Part shown: positions 1-7,074 of the stretch, one piece after another | How the letters are laid out: each line of letters begins with the position of its first letter | Numbering within the stretch: position 1 is the first letter of the stretch | NCBI GenBank assembly: GCA_002305765.1 | Contig: DBQU01000110.1 | Location: 1-7,074, forward strand | DNA length: 7,074 bases | Direction of reading: 5' to 3' | Source of the DNA: Deltaproteobacteria bacterium UBA1386 | Lineage (GTDB): Bacteria > Desulfobacterota > Syntrophorhabdia > Syntrophorhabdales > Syntrophorhabdaceae | Translations under genes and position numbers: made by a program | The notes under the pieces: model-generated | What the model saw: the letters and a program-made list of their open reading frames with translations, nothing else | What the model was told of the DNA's origin: nothing | Database searches by the model: none

Positions 1-1
1 A

Positions 2-2644
<2,643 letters not shown>

Positions 2645-2647
2645 TCT

Positions 2648-2657
2648 CTCCTCTCCT
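2648..2657 (-). promoter_or_regulatory. Double Shine-Dalgarno of the ATPase
   Basis: On the minus strand the sequence AGGAGAGGAG is followed by AGA and then ATGATGG. The first AGGAG lies 8 nt from ATG 2644. The second lies 3 nt from ATG 2644 and 6 nt from ATG 2641. This fixes the start of the ATPase at one of these two adjacent codons. The AGAGG within it could pair weakly with CCTTT in the P1 3' strand of the proximal aptamer. Confidence 0.85.
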
Positions 2658-2695
2658 GTGATACGATCGGCCCTGGTGCGGGTCGGTCGTTCTGG

Positions 2696-2789
2696 CAAAG
2701 GTCTCGCTTGTTAGAATCTCTAACCGGCATACCGGTCGGTTTTAAGGCCGACGTATTGACGATGGTGCCGATGAAGCTACTCCCCTTTG
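2696..2789 (-). promoter_or_regulatory. yybP-ykoY (Mn2+) riboswitch aptamer, proximal copy
   Basis: This is a metal-sensing aptamer in the 5' leader of the ATPase. Seen on the minus strand: P1 is a perfect 6-bp helix, CAAAGG (2789-2784) with CCTTTG (2701-2696). Loop L1 has the family signature GGGGAGTAGC (2785-2776). L3 has AGCGAGACCTTT (2708-2697). The internal element GTCAATA (2760-2754) sits inside a stacked arm made of ATCGGC/GCCGGT (2772-2767 with 2728-2723) and GTCGG/CCGAC (2752-2748 with 2739-2735). A further hairpin is TTAGA-GAT-TCTAA (2723-2711). These are the conserved elements of yybP-ykoY RNAs, which bind Mn2+ between L1 and L3 and are known upstream of P-type ATPases such as Lactococcus lactis yoaB. 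No T-tract follows. The aptamer ends about 38 nt before the ribosome binding site, so translational control is the likelier output (inference). Confidence 0.9.
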
Positions 2790-2857
2790 ATGGCAATCCC
2801 TGTCAACCCATGGAGTATTGTATACCTCACTTCCTCACGAGCTGCAAAGTCGGGCAT
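2777..2857 (-). CDS. Possible 26-aa leader ORF between the two aptamers
   Basis: On the minus strand, ATG 2857 follows a good Shine-Dalgarno GGAGGG (2869-2864) at a 6-nt spacing. It opens a 26-codon frame starting MPDFAAREEVRY and ending in IAIKGE. The stop codon TAG (2779-2777) is the UAG inside the conserved GGGGAGUAGC loop of the proximal aptamer. If translated, ribosomes would cover the 5' half of that aptamer's P1. About half of the codons end in G or C, fewer than in the flanking genes, and I recognise no family. The frame may be a chance opening, because any reading frame aligned with GAG-UAG stops there. The ribosome binding site is the main support. Confidence 0.3.
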   Translation of the reverse strand: MPDFAAREEVRYTILHGLTGIAIKGE

Positions 2858-2897
2858 GTACCGCCCTCCAGATGTCTTTCGCGCCCGAAGTGGACAC

Positions 2898-2946
2898 AAA
2901 AAAAGAGACGCTTTAACATGAACATAACCTTCATGCCAAAGGTCTC
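2898..2946 (-). terminator. Intrinsic terminator of the distal riboswitch (mutually exclusive with P1/L3)
   Basis: On the minus strand the left arm 2946-2930 (GAGACCTTTGGCATGAA) pairs with the right arm 2922-2905 (TTCATGTTAAAG-C-GTCTC). This gives 17 base pairs, two of them G-U, with one bulged C. The loop is GGTTATG (2929-2923) and seven T residues follow directly (2904-2898). The left arm begins within L3 (GAGACC) and contains the whole 3' strand of P1 of the distal aptamer. The terminator and the metal-bound aptamer therefore cannot coexist. The expected logic is termination at low Mn2+ and read-through when Mn2+ stabilises P1. Confidence 0.92.
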
Positions 2947-3038
2947 GCTCGATCGGTCCCTTGCGGTGTGACCGAAGACAGGGCCAGGATTCTCACTCCG
3001 GATTGTTGACCCCGTCTCTTATAGCTACTCCCCTTCAG
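2936..3038 (-). promoter_or_regulatory. yybP-ykoY (Mn2+) riboswitch aptamer, distal copy
   Basis: This is the first aptamer met by RNA polymerase. Seen on the minus strand: P1 is CTGAAGG (3038-3032) with CCTTTGG (2942-2936), seven pairs including a G-U and a U-G. L1 is GGGGAGTAGC (3033-3024). L3 is AGCGAGACCTTT (2949-2938). A long arm AGACGGGG/CCCTGTCT (3017-3010 with 2983-2976) carries the conserved GTCAACA (3010-3004). A further hairpin is TCGGTC/GACCGA (2975-2970 with 2958-2953). It shares two 13-base identities with the proximal copy: 3023-3035 matches 2775-2787, and 2937-2949 matches 2696-2708. Between those signatures the two copies differ widely but keep the same helices. The aptamer feeds directly into the intrinsic terminator. 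Confidence 0.93.
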
Positions 3039-3047
3039 GGCTGGGGT

Positions 3048-3076
3048 ATTATACTGCAGTCTGCGCAGGAATTCAA
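3048..3076 (-). promoter_or_regulatory. Sigma-70 promoter for the riboswitch-ATPase transcript
   Basis: On the minus strand, -35 TTGAAT (3076-3071), a 17-nt spacer, and a perfect -10 TATAAT (3053-3048). The predicted transcription start is near 3041, two to four bases before P1 of the distal aptamer, so the transcript would begin almost exactly at the riboswitch. The -35 box lies just after the kinase stop codon (3085-3087), so the ATPase is an independent transcription unit rather than merely the tail of the kinase transcript. Confidence 0.88.
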
Positions 3077-3099
3077 CGGTCCTGTCACTTTCCGTTGAA
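3072..3099. repeat. 8-bp inverted repeat over the kinase stop and the ATPase -35 box
   Basis: TTCAACGG (3072-3079) and CCGTTGAA (3092-3099) are perfect inverted arms separated by 12 nt. The kinase stop codon lies in the loop and the -35 hexamer of the ATPase promoter overlaps the left arm. No T-tract follows on the minus strand, so it is not a canonical terminator. It could be a 3' stem-loop of the kinase mRNA or an operator. Confidence 0.5.
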
Positions 3100-5646
3100 C
3101 ACGCTTTCAATGACCCTTCTGAATTGCTCTATGGAGTAAGGTTTTGCCACGACCCCGGAAAAGCCGTATTTCTTGTAGTCGCGTACGACGGCGTCATTCA
3201 CGTATCCGCTGGACACGACGGCCTTCACCATGGGGTTGATGGCGAGGATGTTCTCCATCGCCTCGCGGCCCCCCATGCCCCCGGGCACGGTAAGGTCGAG
3301 CACCACAAGGTCGTAGGGGGCACCCGAGGCAACCCCGTTTCTGAAGAGTTCTATCGCCTCGGCCCCGTCCCGGGCAAACTCGACGTTATATCCCAGGTGT
3401 TCCAGTATCTGTCCCGCCAGGTCCCGGACCTGTTCCTCGTCATCCATGTAGAGGACCTTCTTTCCTTTTCCCTGGCGCATGACACCGGGGGCCGGCCATG
3501 ATTCCGCGTCCCCTTCATAGGCCTCGACATAGACGGACACCGTTGTTCCGGCTCCTGGTTCGGAAGAGATGGATATATAGCCGTTATGGCTCCTGACTAT
3601 GGAATAGCAGATCGCCAGACCTAATCCCATTCCCTTCTCGCTGCCCATTTCCTTGGTCGTGAAGTAAGGGTCGAAGACACGTTCAAGATCCTCGGGGGAG
3701 ATGCCGCATCCCTTGTCCTGAAAGGTCAGACGGATATATCTGCCGGGAGTCAGGGTCCCTTCGGGATGAACGAGGTCCACGTTCTCGGCGGCTATCGTGA
3801 TCGTGCCCCCGTCGGGCATGGATTCCCGGGCGTTCATGACCAGATTGTGGACGACCTGCCTGATCTGTCCTTCGTCGATCTGTGCCCTGTACAGATCTTC
3901 GGGAAAGTTGTAGACGCATCTTGAAGTGGAGCCGCTCACGGTAAGTTCGGCGGCATCGCGTATAACGTCGTCGAGAACGGTGAGCTTCTTCACCGGTGCG
4001 CCGCCCCGGGCGAAGGTGAGGAGCCGGTAGGAAAGGTCCTTACCCCGGATCGTTGCTTTTTCCGCCTCATCCAGCCTCTTCACTGCCTTCTGATCGTCGT
4101 CGAGGAGCATCCGCGCGAAGGATATGTTTCCCAGGATGACTGCGAGGAGGTTGTTGAAATCGTGGGCGATGCCCCCTGCCAGGGTGCCGATGGACTCAAG
4201 CTTTCGCGCCTTGAGGAGTTCGGCTTCCATCCTGTGCTGCTCGGTAACATCGCGGAAAACTATCACGGCGCCGATGACCGTGGCATCTTCGCTGCGGATG
4301 AGCGAGGCCGTTGTGGCCACGAGCCGTTCCGTCCCATCCCGTCCGACAAGAACGGCGGGTGTCGAGAGAGAGGCTGGCTCGGTGCCCTTGAGGAGGGCTC
4401 TGACTGGGTCCTCGTCTGCCCCGTCGATGCCATTGTCCCTCAGGGGGAAGATCTCCGTGAAGGACCTGCCGTCGGCTTCCTGCTGCGAGTAGCCGGTGAG
4501 CGTTTCAGCGGCCTTGTTGATGAGTATGACCTTGCCTTCGGTATCGACGGTTATGACGCCGTCCCCGATGGACCTGAGCGTGACGGCAAGGCGCTCCTTC
4601 TCCGCGGCCAGGGCCTTTTCCGCCAGGGAGCGGACGGCAATCTCCCGCCTGAGGTCGATGTTTGCCTCAAGGAGTCTTTTTTCGCTCTCTTCGAGGAGCC
4701 CCTTGGAGACCGTCGTTTCGTCGAGACGAGCCACCATGCGGTTGAAATCCTCCATCAGCGTCTTGATCTCTCCCGAGAAAACGGGCTCGACGGACACCTT
4801 GAAGTCACCTTCATTGACCCTCCTGGTCGCTTCGCTCAGGCGCGAGATGCCACGCGAGAAATACATCCCGATGGCGAGGGCGACGAAAGAGACAAGGAGG
4901 ATCCCTATTCCCATGAATAGGAGTCCGTTGTCACGAAAAGACCCGAGGAGATACGATGTGGTGCTGATAAGGTTTCTCGCCGTCTTTTGCTGTATCGCCT
5001 GGGCTTCCCTCAAGGGTTTCGTGAACTCGTCCAGATAGGTGGTCACGAACACGCTGAGACGTTTGCCGTCAGCGGTGCGCTGGGACAGGGGCACGACATA
5101 CATGTATTTCTGGGTGGTGGAACCGTCAGGTTCTGTCCAGTTGAAATACCCGCCCGACGGTTTGCCGCCGCGCCCCGCCTCTATGATCCGCCAGTATGCG
5201 GGAAGCGTTTTCTCAAAGGCCCGTGTGCCGGTGTTTTCGACTTCGTGATCACGGTGAAAGCGGATGATGCCGGTATCCGTTTCGTGAAGACCCGTGTAAC
5301 CACGGTCCCCAATGCCCTGGACGGCCACGCTGCGGAACTTGGCGTCGCGTCTGAGATCGCCGAGTGTCATATAGGGATGGGACTGGAGGGTGAGGTTGAG
5401 CTGGGCCGCTATGTCGTAAGCCTTCTGACGTATCGATGCCTCACCGATCTTTGTGAGGAGGGTGGAACTCTGGGCCCACTCCTCTCTGTACCCGTCCTCC
5501 ACGGCGCGCTGGACGCTCGATTCGAACCGTCCTGAGAAGGTGTGGATGAGGATGCTGAAGATCGCGATAGGGATGAACCCTGCTATGATCGTCATTATGA
5601 AAAGACGGGAACCGAAACGTTTCGGAAAGAACCCGGACAGCTTCAT
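3085..5646 (-). CDS. Membrane hybrid sensor histidine kinase: Cache-HAMP-PAS-HisKA-HATPase-REC, 853 aa
   Basis: This is a two-component sensor in the inner membrane that autophosphorylates on histidine and passes phosphate to its own receiver. Seen: TM1 at about 14-36; a periplasmic region at about 38-235 with a Cache-like pattern (GDRGYTGLHETDTG, then GGYFNWTEPDG); TM2 at about 241-263; HAMP at about 262-312; a helical linker; PAS at about 350-468; HisKA with H495 in GGIAHDFNNLL; HATPase with N-box N601/N605, DKGCGIS (644-650) and GMGLGLA (672-678); and a C-terminal receiver at about 729-849 with acidic D735/D736, acceptor D784 and K835. All catalytic residues are present. Cache domains usually bind small organic molecules; the ligand here is unknown. 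No DNA-binding output domain is fused and no partner regulator or Hpt protein is in the window, so it probably signals to a distant partner. ATG 5646 follows GAGGGAG (5664-5658) at 11 nt. It is downstream of the 111-aa gene on the same strand. Confidence 0.93.
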   Translation of the reverse strand: MKLSGFFPKRFGSRLFIMTIIAGFIPIAIFSILIHTFSGRFESSVQRAVEDGYREEWAQSSTLLTKIGEASIRQKAYDIAAQLNLTLQSHPYMTLGDLRRDAKFRSVAVQGIGDRGYTGLHETDTGIIRFHRDHEVENTGTRAFEKTLPAYWRIIEAGRGGKPSGGYFNWTEPDGSTTQKYMYVVPLSQRTADGKRLSVFVTTYLDEFTKPLREAQAIQQKTARNLISTTSYLLGSFRDNGLLFMGIGILLVSFVALAIGMYFSRGISRLSEATRRVNEGDFKVSVEPVFSGEIKTLMEDFNRMVARLDETTVSKGLLEESEKRLLEANIDLRREIAVRSLAEKALAAEKERLAVTLRSIGDGVITVDTEGKVILINKAAETLTGYSQQEADGRSFTEIFPLRDNGIDGADEDPVRALLKGTEPASLSTPAVLVGRDGTERLVATTASLIRSEDATVIGAVIVFRDVTEQHRMEAELLKARKLESIGTLAGGIAHDFNNLLAVILGNISFARMLLDDDQKAVKRLDEAEKATIRGKDLSYRLLTFARGGAPVKKLTVLDDVIRDAAELTVSGSTSRCVYNFPEDLYRAQIDEGQIRQVVHNLVMNARESMPDGGTITIAAENVDLVHPEGTLTPGRYIRLTFQDKGCGISPEDLERVFDPYFTTKEMGSEKGMGLGLAICYSIVRSHNGYISISSEPGAGTTVSVYVEAYEGDAESWPAPGVMRQGKGKKVLYMDDEEQVRDLAGQILEHLGYNVEFARDGAEAIELFRNGVASGAPYDLVVLDLTVPGGMGGREAMENILAINPMVKAVVSSGYVNDAVVRDYKKYGFSGVVAKPYSIEQFRRVIESVFNGK

Positions 5647-5744
5647 CGACTAGCAGTCTCCCTCTGCATTAAGAGTAACATAAATGGTATCCTCAATAAA
5701 GTCGATGATAATTGTCACATGGGCGCCAGGGCGGTAACCTGTGT

Positions 5745-6080
5745 TCAGGCGATGATTTCCTTATCTTCGGGGGAGTCGATGACGAACCGTATGATGAGGC
5801 CTTTCCCGCCGACAGCGTCATAGGCGAGGTTGCTCTCGGAGTATATGCCGTCGAAGACGTGGGTGTCATAGAAATCGTCGTAGAAATGAGCCGCGTAGAC
5901 CCTCCCCGGGACATCCGACCCTCCGATTAGGGGGCAGGTCTTCACCTCACACTGAAACCGGGTGTTTCGGTACATGTCATCGCTGAACGACTGCGCCTTT
6001 TCGATGCTGGAAAAGACGGCGAATACGCCGCGGCCCAATATCGATCTGTCCATTACCACGAATAATTCCATGTATCCCAT
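5745..6080 (-). CDS. Hypothetical protein, 111 aa
   Basis: I do not recognise the family. The product is small and soluble, with no signal peptide or membrane segment. It starts MGYMELFVVMDRS and is rich in aromatic and acidic residues, including AAHFYDDFYDTHVFDGIY in the middle and an acidic tail SPEDKEI. The alternation of short hydrophobic strands and charged turns looks like a genuine alpha/beta fold rather than a shadow frame. No real gene opposes it. ATG 6080 follows GGAAAGGAAG closely; ATG 6071 is an alternative start that would put the purine-rich stretch at a longer spacing. The next gene on the strand, the hybrid kinase, starts 98 nt downstream with no terminator visible between them, so co-transcription is possible. 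Confidence 0.7.
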   Translation of the reverse strand: MGYMELFVVMDRSILGRGVFAVFSSIEKAQSFSDDMYRNTRFQCEVKTCPLIGGSDVPGRVYAAHFYDDFYDTHVFDGIYSESNLAYDAVGGKGLIIRFVIDSPEDKEIIA

Positions 6081-6154
6081 CTTCCTTTCCGGATAGATCC
6101 GTACTATAGGAGATAAAGGAACTCGGCGAAGAAATCAAGTCTTTTGACATTTTG

Positions 6155-6184
6155 TTGTAACCCGTTCCCGCGTTGCGGTAGAAT
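6155..6184 (+). promoter_or_regulatory. Probable sigma-70 promoter of the dehydrogenase gene
   Basis: TTGTAA (6155-6160), an 18-nt spacer and TAGAAT (6179-6184) match four and five of six consensus bases. Transcription would start near 6191, giving a leader of about 40 nt before ATG 6231. A perfect TTGACA at 6144-6149 lies further upstream but has no -10 at a suitable distance. Confidence 0.5.
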
Positions 6185-6190
6185 AACGAC

Positions 6191-6203
6191 GTTCCAGCGG
6201 AAC
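6191..6203. repeat. Perfect dyad GTTCC-AGC-GGAAC at the predicted transcription start
   Basis: Five-base arms separated by 3 nt lie immediately downstream of the -10 box. The position suits an operator or a small 5' hairpin. The dyad is short, so chance is not excluded. Confidence 0.4.
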
Positions 6204-6230
6204 ACTTCTGAACCATCACGAGGAGCCGTC

Positions 6231-6968
6231 ATGAGCCTGAAAGACAGAACTGCATTGATCACAGGGGCCGGACAGGGTATCGGCAAGGCCTGTGCCGAGG
6301 TTTTTGGGGAGCGGGGGGCACGTCTCATTCTCCTCGACAAGAACAGGAAGACGCTTCCTCACGTCGCGCGGGACCTGGCGGCGAAAGGCGTCGACGTTGT
6401 CTTCCGGATCATCGACCTCACCCGCACACAGCCTCTCGTGAAGACGGTCGAGGAGCTTCTGGCAGACCGGAGGATAGACATTCTGGTCAACAATGCCGGT
6501 TTTGACAGGCCGGGCATCACGGCGAAGATCGACAAGACCGACTACAATGCCGTTCTGTCGATCCATCTCGGTGTTCCCTTTCTCCTCTCCAAGCTGCTCC
6601 TTCCGCAGATGCGCGCCAACAAGTGGGGGCGCATCGTCAACGTGAGCTCCATATACGGGCTCATGGGGGCCAAGGGCGAAGTGGCCTACGCGGCAGCCAA
6701 GGCCGGGGTCCTGGGCCTGACCAAGACCCTGGCGCGGGAAGGGGGAAGAGACGGTGTGACCATAAATGCCGTCGTCCCGGGCATGATACGGACCCCGCCC
6801 ATCATGCGGATGCCCGACAAGTACAGAGACCCCATCATAGTGGAGAGCATGCTCGGCAGGATAGGTGAACCGGAAGAAGTGGCCCGCGTGGTCGCCTTTC
6901 TTGCCTCCAACGACGCATCATACATAACCGGCACGGAAATAAAGGTGTCGGGAGGGTGGGGAGTCTAG
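6231..6968 (+). CDS. Short-chain dehydrogenase/reductase, FabG-like, 245 aa
   Basis: This is a cytoplasmic NAD(P)-dependent oxidoreductase of the classical SDR family, probably acting on a 3-oxoacyl/3-hydroxyacyl or similar alcohol/ketone pair. Seen: cofactor-binding TGAGQGIG at 11-18; D36 at the end of beta-2 (LILLDKN), which usually favours NAD(H) over NADP(H); NNAG at 87-90; catalytic S140, Y153 and K157 (S...YAAAK); a PG motif at 183-184; and a C-terminal YITGTEIKVSGGWGV typical of FabG-like enzymes. The position of the fourth catalytic residue, usually Asn, appears to be H112 (SIHLG), a substitution also seen in some hydroxyacyl-CoA dehydrogenases of this family. Length is normal. ATG 6231 follows GAGGAG (6220-6225) at 5 nt; the longer frame from 6144 has no ribosome binding site and would start at the TTG of a TTGACA hexamer. 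The exact substrate is not visible, and it is divergent from its neighbours. Confidence 0.93.
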   Translation: MSLKDRTALITGAGQGIGKACAEVFGERGARLILLDKNRKTLPHVARDLAAKGVDVVFRIIDLTRTQPLVKTVEELLADRRIDILVNNAGFDRPGITAKIDKTDYNAVLSIHLGVPFLLSKLLLPQMRANKWGRIVNVSSIYGLMGAKGEVAYAAAKAGVLGLTKTLAREGGRDGVTINAVVPGMIRTPPIMRMPDKYRDPIIVESMLGRIGEPEEVARVVAFLASNDASYITGTEIKVSGGWGV

Positions 6969-6972
6969 AACC

Positions 6973-7008
6973 GGCTTGAATAGCTTAAGGGGCTTGAATC
7001 GCTTGAGA
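6973..7008. repeat. Two tandem 18-bp units with a GGCTTGAAT core
   Basis: The units 6973-6990 and 6991-7008 match at 15 of 18 positions and share GGCTTGAAT plus GCTT. A degenerate third stretch (GTTTGAG, 7009-7015) follows. They lie just after the dehydrogenase stop codon. Nothing coding is visible here. Confidence 0.6.
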
Positions 7009-7056
7009 GTTTGAGAAACATTCAAGAAACCTGTGCGGTTCGGGTCTTTGGTTTCT
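6993..7056. repeat. Nested inverted repeats downstream of the dehydrogenase
   Basis: CTTGAAT (6993-6999) is inverted as ATTCAAG (7020-7026), with GTTT-GAG-AAAC (7009-7019) directly inside. A second pair is AGAAACC (7025-7031) with GGTTTCT (7050-7056). No T-tract follows either, so a standard intrinsic terminator is not supported. They may form a 3' RNA structure or belong to a dispersed intergenic repeat. Confidence 0.4.
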
Positions 7057-7074
7057 AACCCTCAACAGCCTGTT

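Noticed and set aside
2660..2694. Terminator after the proximal aptamer
   Set aside because: Only an imperfect GC-rich hairpin (CGACCGACCC with GGGCCGATCG, two A-C mismatches) is present and no run of T follows.
2645..2698. Longer ATPase start giving 18 extra residues
   Set aside because: It would begin at a TTG inside the P1 strand of the proximal aptamer and lacks a ribosome binding site, whereas ATG 2644/2641 has a strong one.
3072..3099. Intrinsic terminator for the kinase gene
   Set aside because: The 8-bp stem has a 12-nt loop and no T-tract follows on the minus strand.
4162..4920. Plus-strand open frames antisense to the histidine kinase
   Set aside because: They lie opposite PAS, HAMP and linker codons of a complete kinase and show no recognisable domains or ribosome binding sites.
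5647..5744. Promoter or terminator between the 111-aa gene and the kinase
   Set aside because: Only weak hexamer matches and 4-bp stems without a T-tract are present; neither is convincing.
6144..6230. 29-residue N-terminal extension of the dehydrogenase
   Set aside because: It would begin at the TTG of a TTGACA hexamer and run through the likely promoter and ribosome binding site. ATG 6231 puts the Rossmann motif at the usual position.

Overview
The window holds four protein-coding genes and one elaborate RNA control region. GC content is high, codons tend to end in G or C, and most promoters and ribosome binding sites look like ordinary sigma-70 and Shine-Dalgarno signals. The large hybrid kinase (HDFNN-type histidine box), the FabG-like dehydrogenase and the base composition fit an anaerobic Desulfobacterota ('deltaproteobacterial') genome. 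That placement is an impression from style, not from a marker gene.

Layout from left to right. A type II cation P-type ATPase lies on the minus strand (2-2644, complete). Its upstream leader (2645-3084, also read on the minus strand) has no ordinary gene but carries two complete yybP-ykoY (manganese-sensing) riboswitch aptamers in series. A strong sigma-70 promoter (3048-3076) drives the leader. The distal aptamer (2936-3038) is followed by a strong intrinsic terminator (2898-2946) whose left arm is the aptamer's own P1/L3 strand. A possible 26-codon upstream ORF follows and ends inside the second aptamer. The proximal aptamer (2696-2789) lies just upstream of the ATPase ribosome binding site and has no terminator. 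Upstream of this unit, on the same strand, are a membrane-bound Cache-HAMP-PAS hybrid histidine kinase with a C-terminal receiver (3085-5646) and an unrecognised 111-residue protein (5745-6080). Diverging from them on the plus strand is a short-chain dehydrogenase/reductase (6231-6968). It has its own promoter and is followed by about 100 bases of short direct and inverted repeats.

How it works together (inference from established riboswitch biology): without Mn2+ the P1 strand of the distal aptamer folds into the terminator and transcription stops. With Mn2+, P1 closes, the terminator cannot form, and RNA polymerase reaches the second aptamer, which may act at translation. The result would be a two-checkpoint manganese-induced switch for a cation-exporting ATPase. 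I see no sequence evidence linking the kinase, the small protein or the dehydrogenase to this circuit.

The tandem riboswitch is the most interesting content of the window.
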